DNA from: Haliotis asinina | Lineage: Eukaryota > Mollusca > Gastropoda > Lepetellida > Haliotidae | Reading direction: 5' to 3' | Assembly (NCBI RefSeq): GCF_037392515.1 | Contig: NC_090282.1 | Span: 53,840,843-53,904,842 of the forward strand | DNA: 64,000 nt | Part shown: positions 12,141 through 23,728 of the stretch, in pieces | How the letters are laid out: the number at the start of each line of letters is the position of its first letter | Numbering within the stretch: position 1 is the first letter of the stretch | The notes under the pieces: generated by a model | Told to the model about the DNA's origin: nothing | The model's input: the letters and a program-made list of their open reading frames with translations, nothing else | Database searches by the model: none | Position numbers and translations under genes: made by a program

Positions 12141-12689
12141 TGTAACCTGAGGTTTTTGTAGGAAACATAAACGACATTTATTTTATTTAATCCTGAAACA
12201 TTACAAATACTATTTCCCAATCCAAAACAACACCCACAACCCACACCAAGGTGTCGTGAAACAATAAAAGCACAATGCATGATGCATGCACACCCATTCA
12301 GTAATTAAAACAGTTGTAAATCAATATGACAATAATTTTACTAAAGGTATTCTTTATTTAATGTTTGACTATGAAGCCTTGAGTACATTACCTTGATGTC
12401 ACCATTGGGGTCACGGTGCCGAAACTAACATTTCCTCGTGCATCATAAACCGGGTCATGAGATGGCAAGGATTTGTTATCTGTGACATTTGCATGATATG
12501 TAGTGACCATTCATGTCCAAAATATAACTATCTGTGTACACGCATGATTTGACGTAATTTTGTGTGACCTGCAGTATGTATGACTGGCCATCTTCATACC
12601 AGCATAAACATACGTGTGTTTCTATAGTTAGTTACCATTTCAATACACATAATTCAACCTACTCCAATAACTACAAGACCTTTCTTAAA

Positions 12690-12940
12690 AACAGGTAGCA
12701 TGTCATGGAGCAGACATGTGGGTCTGAATCAATATTGACCTTGGTATTTATTCCCACAGAACACGGACCACAGGCCCTGAGGAGAAAGTAGATTCCGCTA
12801 GTACGTTACCTGAAGCCCCTGGGCAGAGATTATGATGCAGGGTTTGATGTACATAATTTGGGTGGCCTGTGAAGAATAAAGGGGAAACAGTGATCCGCCA
12901 GTTTGTAATTAGTTGCAAAATAATTGACAGTGGCGTTTGC
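12690..12940 (+). promoter_or_regulatory. Upstream module of the forkhead relic (CAATATTGAC ... TAATTAG)
   Basis: CAATATTGAC at 12730-12739, in the same TCTGAATCAATATTGACC context as the module before Fox gene 2, and TAATTAG at 12906-12912. Only 120 bp separate it from the decayed forkhead exon, so the promoter and N-terminal region between them have been lost. Confidence 0.5.
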
Positions 12941-13058
12941 AGCCTCAGCTCAATCACAGTCAAAGTTGAGTGTGGCAATAATTAAAGATTTTGTACTACA
13001 ATCGATATGCTGAATAAACGAGAAAGTTCTGAATGCCATTCGAATACTGCCAACAATC

Positions 13059-13230
13059 AACAACCTTTGCCTCAATGATTGTTTCGTCAAGGTTCCTGGG
13101 CCTTAAGGAACCCAGTAAGGGTAATCTGTGGGCTCTGCATCCATCTTGCGGGGACATGTTCAGTAACGACAGTTTCCTTCGTCGTTCCTAACGTTTTATG
13201 TCGACACAAAAACAACGACGGGATGATGTA
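13059..13230 (+). pseudogene. Decayed forkhead gene fragment
   Basis: The DNA matches the second half of the forkhead domain of the genes at 1 and 6235: LNDCFVKVP at the start, then [17 protein letters not shown] and a basic tail. In-frame stops (for example TAA directly after the VPGP codons, and TAA in place of the Lys codon after FLRRS) and a frame slip after FVKVP show it is not functional. The N-terminal half and the C-terminal region are missing. It is a host-gene pseudogene left by tandem duplication, with its upstream module still next to it. Confidence 0.88.
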
Positions 13231-14119
13231 GGTGTTTCAGCACCAGTAGACAAGCTCCCATGTTTCACCAAAGATGACAACGTCTGAGACTTGCATGACA
13301 TCTGGATTTCTGATTTCATGATTTCTGGATTCAATAAGCCGACACACCTTGGTTTGGAATACGATCAAAACATGCAAACACGTGTTAAACTGAACACATC
13401 TACTCCTGCTACTTCTTCTATGGATCTCAGCCTCTCCTGCACGTCAATGGTCTCAGATGCTTCATACAGATATCACCATGTGTACATACAGGTTGCGTCA
13501 GAAGAACAGAAACAAATCTTTCTTCGTCGATATCCCAGCGTGTAAAATGTAAAATGTTCATAAATACTAAACTCGCTGAATAGGTTTATCAATGGATTAT
13601 CAACTTCTCTATATGTTAATAACATTTCATCATTTGTATATACAACGGTGACCTTTTAGTACCAGTGGAAGTGAACATCAAATTACACACACTTCTCCCT
13701 GAAGATATTAGTGAAACGTGTTGGAGAAGATCCTTTATCAAGACGTTTCGGAGCTAATTATTTCTCCTCCACTCATGTTCGTCAACTTCTGAATGCCGTC
13801 CAAGAAATTCAGTTGTTTGACGTTTAACAGAACATAACCCCATTACTCTTATCGCATGTTGAGAATTACAGGAGATCAGAGTTCTGATAGTACCCAGTTT
13901 ATTTACTTAAACCTAATGAAGTCCCTTCAGTGATTGTTGTGAAAGGTGGCCCACCTGGCCAGCGGCAAAATTAAAGGGCACTCAAGCCGGAACTGAACCC
14001 TTCACATTGTGTCCGAGCAGTACAACACGAGGTCATGTCACACTGGCCTCGTGGATGTCGTGTTTCACTGTGCGGCGTTGTGTCCCAAGATTCGCTTGCA
14101 ATAGGTTTGGATCCAGAGT

Positions 14120-14205
14120 CGCTGTGATTATGATCCAGCAATATTCCATTTATATGCGGGTGGTCTGTAAATAATCGAGTCTGGAGTAGACAATCCAGTG
14201 ATAAG
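14120..14205 (+). mobile_element. SINE A fragment
   Basis: 'ccagcaatattcca', then 'gtggtctgtaaataatcgag' and 'gacaatccagtgat' match the first half of the repeat at 62944-63214. Both ends are missing. Confidence 0.65.
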
Positions 14206-14399
14206 GATATCGCAGCAAAATTGGCTAATGAACCTTCAGCTGAGAGATAACTAATGAAGAGTGTTGCATCAAAATATATCATAAGAACATTTACAATCGG
14301 TTTAATTTATCTATAATTTGTGGACATAATTCGATTTGACAATAATTAGGACGCACCCTGTCATGCACACTGTATGGGCTGTATAGGGTATTTGTTTCA

Positions 14400-14660
14400 G
14401 AGTCTGGACTATTTTCCATTAAGCTTGTTCAAAATATTGTTTTATCTAATAAAGCTTCGTCTCCGGTACATTAGGAGACAAGGCAAACTGAAAACGACAA
14501 ATATCTGACCTCTTGTACTTGCAACTGATAATCTCACTTTGATAATTGGTAGCCGTCTTCTACTACTCCTTATCTGAGCTGATTAAATCTTTTTAACTGT
14601 GTGAAACATCAGATGCACCGACACCGTCAGCTGAACAATAGAGTGATGAAGCAGGCTACA
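14400..14660 (+). repeat. Fox-downstream block D4 (diverged)
   Basis: Faint match to D1-D3: a run like 'taataaagcttcgtctccgg', 'gacaaggcaaactgaaaacg', CTTTGATAATTGGTAG near 14537 and 'catcagatgcaccgacaccg'. It lies downstream of the forkhead relic as the others lie downstream of their genes. Confidence 0.4.
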
Positions 14661-15540
14661 AACATACAATCTTTGTAGCCCATGTTTAGTTTGATTACAT
14701 CTAGTGTGGAAAGTATTTCAAGGACCAAGAATACATAGACATGTAACCCTACGTTACACATACATGTACTTCGCAACTAAGACATCTGTAAGCTTATCAA
14801 TGTGCATGTGTTTACAAACAGGATACACTAACACCTGAAGAATGCAATGTGCAAATAAAACGGAAGGTCAACACGTAGATATTCGGCATCTACACCCGAG
14901 TTGTGTGCAGGCTATATATTCGGACAGTAATTAAACATTCAGTTTCTGGTATTAAACACTTGAACAGGTCAACTACAATACACCGTGATGACCATTCGCG
15001 CTATGGTGTCATGTACCAAGGGGGTGGTTCTATGGATATACAACTTCCTAATTATGTTTCACACCAATTCATAAATGCCACTCAAAGATGTAATGTGCTG
15101 GTACAGTTTGTTCACTACAGTTGCTTGTATGAAAATGATTTGGGAATTATTGTCTATCCAGGAGGACGTGTGGCTCTGAAAGATTGGGTGTTCAGCGGCT
15201 AATGTACCAAATACGTTAATACTTAAATTCAACTTCTTGAAAAACATATGAATTAACACTACCACAAGCATCACGCTAATGAACATACAATCACGGTGTA
15301 CAAAGTAAACTGCGTCATATGAAAACATATAGTTATGATAGTGTTAACTTGTCATGTTAGTGTTTATAATACACATTATTCAAATAGGCCCCGTGGTTTC
15401 CCTTTCTCGCCGCGCCGTGATCCACTGTGTAGTTCATGTTCTTTAGGTCCAGTGGCTACTATTTGATAACTTCAGTATTTAGCAGGTCTATGATGTACAA
15501 ATCAAGCTGGATAAGAATAAATTACACGTCCATCCTTCTC

Positions 15541-15800
15541 CTGGAAGCAACCTGCATGTCACAGACCTGTGAAAGTTGCTGAACCAATATTGATATAAGC
15601 GTTTGACATCAACAATAGGGGCCCCAGACTGGCATACTGGACACACGCCCTGGGGTGGGGATATTGGGATGCAGTGTGGCCACCATGTGAAGCCCATGGG
15701 TGGGGATTTGGTTCAGGTGTGACGTACATCTTAAAGTCACGTCGTTGGCAATGAAGACGTGTGAATGTCACCAGCTTGGCGTGTAATTAGGAGTGTGCGG
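15541..15800 (+). promoter_or_regulatory. Upstream module of the orphan Fox promoter
   Basis: CAATATTGAT at 15585-15594 and GTGTAATTAG at 15781-15790. Between them the stretch 'ccctggggtggggatatt' resembles 'ccccagggtggggatgtg' in the module of Fox gene 3. It sits about 1.2 kb before the orphan TATA box at 16809. Confidence 0.5.
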
Positions 15801-16754
15801 ACACGTTAGGGGCGTTAGCTCAACGTATGCGTCATGTTGACCTTATGCCAGTTTCTGGTAGCCTCTCTATTAGAGATACTAGTAGATAGTAATTTTACTG
15901 ATAGCAGAGGTACTACCAATAAACAAGTGAACAGGATATCCTGAATGAACGACACCTTTACACTCACTCGTTATGAACACTTGGCAAATGTCTATTTACT
16001 TGTTTTCCTTTACAAAGATTTTTAATTCGGAAAGTCGTTAATGAAGAATGAAAACACAGTCTTACACACGTTCATCTTTCACTCTTCAGTCACTACAATA
16101 CCCGCTGATGTCTGCAGCTTTTCTTCGTCAGTTTTAGAATTACTCGACACAAAGATCTTTATGTACTTGACTATTGTTTTTGTTTGTCATGAGTGCTCCA
16201 AAAACATGATGATGGCTCCCGTCTCCAAGAAACGTCCCAACTTGCCCGAATATCAATATGTAGGTCAATATACCTCATGGCTGCGATGACATGATCCTTA
16301 TCAAACAGACACCTGTCTATACCGTAATGTATGTCTGCCTTGTTTTGTCTGGAAAAAAGTGTATGTGTGTGAGTGCATTTGTTTATTGGTATTAATCAAC
16401 TACACATGATTATTGGGTAGCCTTGTGTGATACTGCTTGAGCGGATATTACAATAAGGCTGATGTATGAAGTTGCATTTATGTTCATCGATATTGCACTC
16501 CCGAGATGCTGTCGTACCGATTTGGTCAATACGTCCCCTGACAACCACACCAACAAGGTAATAATTGTTCTCATTAGACTGACGATAAGTATGTCTGTAC
16601 ACAGAGACGATACTAAATTTTCTAAAAAATCATTTATGTTCATTTTAAGCATTACATTTTTTAAAAGTGTGTGGGCAAGGTTACAACCAGTCAGCTCCGT
16701 GAAGCTTATACATAGTAATCTACTTACAATTACAGACACAATGGGTGACTAATC

Positions 16755-16890
16755 AAGAAACAAAGGAGCTCTGTAAAGTGTGTGACAAGGGGATTATCTT
16801 GACGAGCAATATAAACTTCATGGTAGAAGGAAGGGGGTGAACATTACAGTTGTACTCGGCTGTATGTTACTTCAAGAGTCATGTATATCC
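16755..16890 (+). pseudogene. Orphan Fox promoter with remains of a 5' end
   Basis: Aligns with 6095-6250 of Fox gene 2. GGATTATCT at 16791-16799 and ATATAAA at 16809-16815 are intact and correctly spaced. A further match follows, where 'catgtatatcccatccac' corresponds to the start of gene 2 (MHNPS). No forkhead domain follows before Fox gene 3, so this is the front end of a deleted copy. Confidence 0.6.
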
Positions 16891-17079
16891 CATCCACTTT
16901 GAGGGTTAGCGAGAGTTGTTATCCCCAAACGACCCGATCGAGTAATAAAATGACAACACTAACACATTTTACTCTGATCATAACTATACAAAACTAAAAT
17001 TAAGATTTGGTGACAATTTACTTACAATCTGACAGAAACACAAAAAGTGTGAATATCAGCCATGTCGGAAAATATGGTC

Positions 17080-18030
17080 ACCATGACTACGCAACCTATC
17101 TGACTGCCACACAGTTCTCACACAGATCCTAGTACTGCCTATGTAAACCACCACTGGCGACTGCATCAACCCTATCACCTGCTAGTCTCCACCTCATACT
17201 GGCAATCAAGGAATCCTCTGACATTAGCACTGAGTGCCTGCGTCAATTCCTATAGATTTTGAAGAGAATCTCTAACTTGAACATGGTTTCCGAGACAGCC
17301 TTAAAGATGTTCAGTGGGGTTCAGGGTGGTGTGGTAGCCTACTGGTTAAAGTGCTCCCTCGTCACGACGAAGGCCTGGGTACAATGTGTGAAGGCCATTT
17401 CCGGTGTCCCACGCCGTGATAATGCTGGAATATTGATAAATGCGGCATAAAACTAAACTCACTCACTCAGTCAGTGGGGTTCAGGCCATGGTAATGTGTC
17501 GATTGCGTTGTTCTGCACACAGGCGATGTCGGCTTGGGAACGACAAGGTCTAGCAATGGCATTCATGAACACCGGAAGACTGGTAAGTGTGTCAAAATGT
17601 GACACGGTAGAGATATCTTGCACTTCCTGTTGATAACACTGACCATTACCGTACCGGGTACTGCGATGACATACGAAATGCAACCCCCCACAATTGCTTA
17701 GCCATCATCATCTTCTCCTGGTGATATGCCTCGTTACTTCTCCATACTCAACAACGGGCGTCAGTAACATATAAAGAACCATACGTTTTGTCCTCAATGT
17801 AAGATTCTCTAGGTACCTGCACAACACTGGACGTTCCTGTCAGTACCTTTCTGTGTGACTTTCCATCAGACCTGCCCTCGGCCGCCTTCTGATGGTACTC
17901 CCACTCTCAGTCTCCACTGCCACTTCTCCATTTCTTTGGTAGTTCTTTGACAGTCAGTCATCACGGTCATTGGTCTTCCTGGGTCTTCTAGTTCTCGGAC
18001 GATCACCAGTAGCCACGAGCGTCCTCATTA
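17080..18030 (-). mobile_element. Relic of a Tc1-like DNA transposon
   Basis: Minus-strand pieces in transposon order: RPRTRRPRKTNDRD (about 18000-17950) and RRRPRAGLM (about 17890), both like the Tc1 N-terminal half; ARPCRSQ and NAIDTLPWPE (about 17560-17490), like ARPH.SR....NNIDTLPWP of Tc1; then GLNPTEHL (17325-17300) and a decayed C-terminal tail. Stops, frame changes and an internal deletion are present. A SINE split it later (17325-17470). Terminal repeats were not identified. Confidence 0.7.
17325..17470 (+). mobile_element. SINE B copy with target-site duplication
   Basis: A tRNA-like head 'tagcctactggttaaagtg' (A-box region) is followed by a body ending 'cgtgataatgctggaatatt' and a tail with 'aactaaactcactcactcag'. 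It is flanked by the 14-bp direct repeat TCAGTGGGGTTCAG at 17311-17324 and 17471-17484, a perfect target-site duplication. It sits inside the Tc1-like relic. Confidence 0.9.
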
Positions 18031-19439
18031 TTATACTAGTAATCGTGTAATTAATGTTAAAGTTAGCGCTGATGTTGCGACAGGACATTCCTGGAAGCCT
18101 ACATCTTGTCATATCAACAAAAGTGAAAAGCTTGTGTACAGCTGTGTTTTAAGAGAGTTCTGAAAACAGTACACATACTGCAGTTATAATTATTCTGCCC
18201 CAATATGCTTGACGCCTTCCCATGGTATGGTTACCTGTTGGGACCAAACTTTTAAAACGTGCCTTTCGATTGAGATGGTGCTTAATTAATGATCATGTGT
18301 CTCGATACAGTTCTAAATGGTTAAGATATTGAGAACTGCCCAGGTATGAATAAAACACACTTATATAACACCATTATCTATTCACGTATATAGTTTACTG
18401 TTTACATCAATAAGTGTTTCCTTCCTGCCAAAACGTTTACGAAAGGAATCATTAAACCAACGGTTATGTAGAGCTGATGACCAGTGCAGATGAATACACT
18501 TCAACAATTGTATTGCTTACAGAAATATGCCATGTCAATTAGCTTTGATCAATCAATAACGTGTCTCATGATGTCTATACCGATGCGGTAAAGTAGAAGA
18601 GGGTGTTAATATCTTGTTACAACAAGAACGCTCGCATGCAGTCATGGACTGATTGAAACATACGACACAAAATGACGACAATTTTGTTTGAGTATCGACG
18701 GAGTAATCACTATCGCAACTTGAGGTTAATTGGCAATGGTGTCACGTTTACATGTTCCAAAGGCGTTCTGGACCTATTTTTTAAAACAACTGTAAAGCAA
18801 AAAGCGTTTAACTCAGAAAATCTAATACTGTCAGTGTATGTTTTAGTGCTGTGGTTCATAATGAAAACATGGATAATGAAACATTGAAGAAAACTAAAAA
18901 CTGAATTTCTTTGAAGTTTGCACCGAAACTAAAGGTTTACACCTACCACAAGGAGAACGCGGTCCGCTGACTCCACAGCGATTACATAAATCGCGTAAGC
19001 CACGTTTAATGAAAAAGGAACGAGTCATTTCATCTTAATCCAATTTGTAAATTACTTCCGACAAAGGTTGAATGTAAACATAGGCGTAAATACTTATGTG
19101 CGGAAGGAGCATGTCTCCCTCAACAAGATGTAAATCTCTTATACAAATTAGATTAGGTATTTGCACGCATAAACACTGCAAATATTTCATTTCTGAAGTT
19201 ACCGCACTGTATTCTTTTTAATTCGGAAACAATGAACAAATTATCACATTGATATAGCTGTTGGTTCCCCGTGAACTTTCTACATGATCATCTGTAACGC
19301 TGATTAGTCAACGAACCTAATAACTTCGTCATATTGCCAACACGAAACTTGTCTTTGTTAGGTGCAAGAACACATTGAGGTAGACGAGGACACCTACGAC
19401 ACTCGCTTGACCATGACGTGTTTAATTCAGTTTAGTAAC
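18031..19439. other. Intergenic sequence, no gene seen
   Basis: AT-rich sequence without recognisable coding frames. Around 18240-18340 there may be a very faint further match to the Fox-downstream blocks, too weak to call. Confidence 0.4.
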
Positions 19440-19720
19440 TACGCAGACATGTGCCTCATTGACGATTTCACCAGGGGCACCAGACATACACATGTCAGTA
19501 TGCTGCCGGTCAATATTGACGATGACAATCACTTTCAACATACACAAATTTACTGAAACTGACGAGAAATCATGAATGGTCCCATCTCTTATAACCCCAA
19601 GGGAGAGGGGTTCGTTACAGACAGTGAGCCCCAGGGTGGGGATGTGACCGTGCACTATGTTGTAGGCTAAAGAAGTGGGAAGTTCTATTATACGACGTGT
19701 GTAATTAGGCGTCTGTGATG
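19440..19720 (+). promoter_or_regulatory. Upstream module of Fox gene 3
   Basis: CAATATTGAC at 19511-19520 and TAATTAG at 19702-19708, with 'agccccagggtggggatg' between them. It lies about 1.1 kb before the ATG at 20650. It is related to the modules at 4655, 12690 and 15541. Confidence 0.5.
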
Positions 19721-20417
19721 ATTCACTTCTGACAAAACTCCTGTCCTGGCTAACAGAGACATTGTTGAACGTGATGATGCAATACAGTTACCGACAGTGT
19801 AGATTATAGGCAGCTCTAATCTAAGTCTAATCTACAAGGTAAAGTCTGGACATCGAGGTGTTCAATCAATTAAAATTTTAACAAAATGTTCCCCGGAGAA
19901 AGGATTTCCGGGTTCCGAGTGTCTTGCAGTTGATGAGTCCGTTTGAATCAAATATACGAATGCTATGAAAGTTTACATCAGAAAACTTACCTTGCGTTTT
20001 TTATCTGACACAAAACGATTCTCAGCTCACTTTCCAGATCGAATATAATAAATAGACAGTCTAAACAGCTTGATACATTCGTCAATGGTCGTGTTGCAAA
20101 CATATTGAAGGTCGGATAAGTTTGACTTTTAATAAAACAAATAACTATAACACAGTGTGACTATTTTTGGAGTACTTCACATCATATATATGTCATTATG
20201 CTACTAACTTTTAACATTTTTCAATCAATGCAAAAAAGAGAACTTTTAAGGAGATATTGTGAAAATAGTAATGGTCTTACCAAAACATTTATTTCTGGTG
20301 TATTGAATCGTTAACAATATCATTAAGCTACTATTTGCAGAGCATGTTTACTACCTGCAATAATACTGAGTCCCAGTATAGCACCCGTAAGGGGTGTGGA
20401 ATTAATATGGTAACTAG

Positions 20418-20568
20418 CCAATCAGAAAAGGGGAACAAGATTTAGACTAAACTGGTTTACGATTGGTCGGATGTAGGGGAGCAGATTATCGAACAATAGC
20501 GGCTTAATCTATGAACAGGGAGCACGAAGGTTGTGTATTTTGTGGATTATCTCCACGGGGGATATAAA
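20418..20568 (+). promoter_or_regulatory. Core promoter of Fox gene 3
   Basis: CCAAT at 20418-20422 and a reversed one (ATTGG) at 20462-20466, then GGATTATCT at 20544-20552 and ATATAAA at 20562-20568. The layout is the same as for Fox gene 2. The ATG follows 82 bp after the TATA box. Confidence 0.7.
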
Positions 20569-20649
20569 CCATGCCGTGAGTAGATTTGACAAACACTTCA
20601 AGTTTGGAAAGTGAAATCCCACACATCTGTTAGATTTGATCTGTGCAAC

Positions 20650-21774
20650 ATGTTGCTGAATCAAGGTCAAAATGTGTTCCAATATGGAGGCGGAGCAGAA
20701 GACAAGTCTTCCTGCATGATGTCGTTATCGCATGCCATGCAGCAGGTACCTCCAATGTCAGGAGCGTACATCATGTCCACACACACACCTTCCCTGTCTC
20801 TTCCTTTAATGTCTGGCATGACGACAGGGATAGCAGACGTAAAATCAGAAGTATCTCCTGGAGCAGAAGACACACGCGACAACCTGCATCACCGAGGGCC
20901 TTCAGACGACCACAGCAACCAGTCATCACCATCGCCGTCATTATGTTCCGATAACGACGAAGAGGATGGTTCAGATGAATATTCAGGTACATCAACTCTG
21001 TCGCAACAAAATAGACGCTTTGCCGAAAATGTGAAGCCTCCCTATTCTTACATTGCATTGATTACCATGGCTATCGAGAGTTCATCCACTGGTATGATGA
21101 CCCTCAATGACATATACAGTTTTATCATGAAGAGGTTTCCTTATTACAAAGAAAACCAGCAGAGATGGCAGAACTCCATCAGACACAACCTTTCCCTCAA
21201 TGATTGTTTCGTCAAGGTGCCCCGACCCCCGGGAAGACCAGGAAAGGGTAACCATTGGGCTTTGCATCCATCTTGTGGGGACATGTTCGGTAACGGCAGT
21301 TTCCTTCGTCGTGCTAAACGTTTCAAGCTGGCACACAGACAGCGCCGGGACGACGCCACCATTCACCATGTGAGTTCTTATGGTCATTTCAGTCTCTACG
21401 GCGGCCCGTCCCCCTACCCTGCTCTTAACACTCTGAGTCTAGGTTCCTTACCACAAGCACTGAGCCAGCCCCAGCAATACAGTTTAGGTAGCAAACCTGA
21501 TCCAAGTAACTGGACTGTGGGATCTCCTACAGGCTACTCTCCGACATCTGGCTACTACAACGCCAACACTATGAACAGTTCCCTGACGGGCTCTCCACTG
21601 TCCAGTTCTCCTCCAGGCAGCTCACCTCTGGGTGGGGCATATATGCCCCCGGCCCCTGCACCCACTGCAGGAAACAGTCACCCTCATGCAACCTACCAAG
21701 CTCTACAACAACATTTCTCTTGTGGACAATACTCCGCCTATCCTCACCTGAGAATGGCGTCAGGGTCACCTTGA
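20650..21774 (+). CDS. Forkhead (Fox) transcription factor, FoxAB/FoxB-like; gene 3, complete and intronless
   Basis: A protein of 374 aa from the ATG at 20650. An upstream in-frame GTG at 20611 is not used as a start in eukaryotes. The N-terminus has a VFQYGG motif comparable to MFQY of gene 2, then an acidic stretch ([10 protein letters not shown]) and SGTSTLSQQ. The forkhead domain spans about residues 129-225: [55 protein letters not shown]. The C-terminal block WTVGSPT.YSP..GYYNA...[13 protein letters not shown] is shared with the other copies. It is clearly more diverged from copies 1 and 2 than they are from each other, so it is probably the oldest branch or the founder. It should act as a nuclear transcription factor. 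AATAAA at 22032-22037 is the candidate poly(A) signal. Confidence 0.94.
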   Translation: MLLNQGQNVFQYGGGAEDKSSCMMSLSHAMQQVPPMSGAYIMSTHTPSLSLPLMSGMTTGIADVKSEVSPGAEDTRDNLHHRGPSDDHSNQSSPSPSLCSDNDEEDGSDEYSGTSTLSQQNRRFAENVKPPYSYIALITMAIESSSTGMMTLNDIYSFIMKRFPYYKENQQRWQNSIRHNLSLNDCFVKVPRPPGRPGKGNHWALHPSCGDMFGNGSFLRRAKRFKLAHRQRRDDATIHHVSSYGHFSLYGGPSPYPALNTLSLGSLPQALSQPQQYSLGSKPDPSNWTVGSPTGYSPTSGYYNANTMNSSLTGSPLSSSPPGSSPLGGAYMPPAPAPTAGNSHPHATYQALQQHFSCGQYSAYPHLRMASGSP

Positions 21775-22039
21775 TGTAGTGGCCTATTACGGAGGTTCTG
21801 GTCTCTACCATGTTTCATGAACTACTACACCTACCGTTATGTGGGATAGTATCGAAACAGACGATGTGAATCACATGAAAGTGCTATATACTACCAGAAA
21901 TATGTGTGGTGATGTTTGTGCACATTACAATACCAACAAAGACTTGGTAATAATACGCAAGATAAACACAGTATGTATCTAACACTTTATCTGTCTCTTT
22001 GTTCCAGTTCATTATGTTGATGAATAGTTTAAATAAAAT

Positions 22040-22690
22040 TTGTTAGATTTCAATATTGTCATGTTTTAAAATCCATGTTGGAAGCTAACAATTGCTCTGT
22101 GGAGTTTTCATGAAATCGTGACAAGAGAGCACTGCATAATACCAGCATCTAATATGTTGACACATACAGGCTAGATATATTCTATGGCATGTAATTCTTG
22201 CCATATTCAAGTGTCGTAGTGCGTCCAAATGGCCCACGTGTTTTGTCTGCTTGGTGTGCATCTTGCTGTCGCTTGCAGTGCTTACCTCTGCAAAGCAGCC
22301 TTTCAGTAGAGAGGAACATTTGTTGCCTTCAGGCGACAATCCGTGGTATGTGAAGCTCAGTCAACAATATTATTCCAAATACTTGCATGGTGGTTGGACA
22401 ATTGACTCTATTTATGTACGTAATATTTTTTAATATTGTTTAAAGGGTAAATGCAAGTATTTTATAGTTAGATATCATGCGACTACAGTTTTGTTTTTAA
22501 TTCTATACTCGTATTCATCACCAGTACTTCTTACATAGGACCCAGATTCGTCCCATTTAGGGTATATTGTTTCAGCTGCCAACTTCAACTGGTAAGCTGT
22601 GACATGATGCTCGAAATGGAATAATGAATAGCACATGCTTGAAGAAAGCTTGCTAATATTAGGCTCTAAAACACACATGTAAAGTCACAG
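22040..22690. other. Flank of Fox gene 3, no gene seen
   Basis: Non-coding sequence between the poly(A) signal of Fox gene 3 and the 41-bp array. Short frames carry no family motif. Confidence 0.5.
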
Positions 22691-23480
22691 CAGTGAGTAT
22701 GTCAATGTGGGATTAAATACATACACGTTAGCAATGTGTCTATCAACATGAGGTTTGACATATAAACGTTAGCAATGTGTATATCAACATCAGGTTTGAC
22801 ATATAAACGTTAGCAGTGTGTATATCAACATGAGGTTTGACATATAAACGTTAGCAATGTGTCTATCAACATGAGGTTTGACATATAAACGTTAGCAGTG
22901 TGTATATCAACATGAGGTTTGACATATAAACGTTAGCAGTGTGTATATCAACATGAGGTTTGACATATAAACGTTAGCAGTGTGTATATCAACATGAGGT
23001 TTGACATATAAACGTTAGCAGTGTGTATATCAACATGAGGTTTGACATATGAACGTTAGCAGTGTGTATATCAGAATGAGGTTTGACATATAAACGTTAG
23101 CAGTGTGTATATCAACACGAGGTTTGACATATAAACGTTAGCAGTGTGTATATCAACACGAGGTTTGACATATAAACGTTAGCAGTGTGTATATCAACAT
23201 GAGGTTTGACATATAAACGTTAGCAGTGATGATATCAATATGTGTTTAAACATAAAAACGTTAGCAGTATGTATATCAATGTGGGATTAATCATATAACC
23301 TTTAACAGTTTGTATATCAATGTGGGATTAATCATATAACCTTTAACAGTTTGTATATCAACGTGTGGTTAAACACATATACGTTAGCAGTGTGTATACC
23401 AATGTGATGTTTAAAATTTAAATGTTTGTAGTGTGTATATCAGTGTGGGGTGAACATATAAGCGCTAGCAGTGAGTAGTG
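22690..23480. repeat. 41-bp tandem repeat array (minisatellite)
   Basis: About 19 units of a 41-bp repeat containing 'caacatgaggtttgacatat' and 'aacgttagcagtgtgtat'. The period was measured between 22741 and 22782. Central units are nearly identical and the right-hand units are diverged. After the SINE at 23481-23728 one more diverged unit follows (23729-23775), so the SINE landed inside the array. Confidence 0.92.
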
Positions 23481-23728
23481 AGTGAGTATGGTTTTACACC
23501 AGAAAAAAAGCCAGATTTATGGGTGTCAAGTTCTTGGCTGTGGACACCACGACGTTTAGGAGTGCATGCTCCTTCTTCGCATCCAAATGCCCTGCAAAGA
23601 TTTTTTTCACCGCTTTTAGCAATATTCCAGCAATATCACGGCGGGTGACACCAGAAATGGTCTTCACACATTGTGTTCCTGTTTTGACGCCGGACGCCTT
23701 AACCATGAGGCTACCACACCACCCCTAG
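23481..23728 (-). mobile_element. SINE B copy inside the satellite, itself interrupted
   Basis: Reversed SINE B: 'gcttttagcaatattccagc' and 'atatcacggcgggtgacacc' near the middle, and the reversed tRNA-like head 'ccttaaccatgaggctacca' at the right end. About 108 bp of unrelated sequence (about 23500-23610, with 'aagttcttggctgtggacac') separate its tail from its body. Confidence 0.8.

Noticed and set aside
14903-15202. A 99-codon frame between Fox relics
   Set aside because: No recognisable domain, odd composition, and overlap with poorly conserved intergenic DNA.
22690-23480. Regular 41-bp repeats that look at first like a CRISPR array
   Set aside because: There are no unique spacers, the whole unit repeats, and the genome is eukaryotic.
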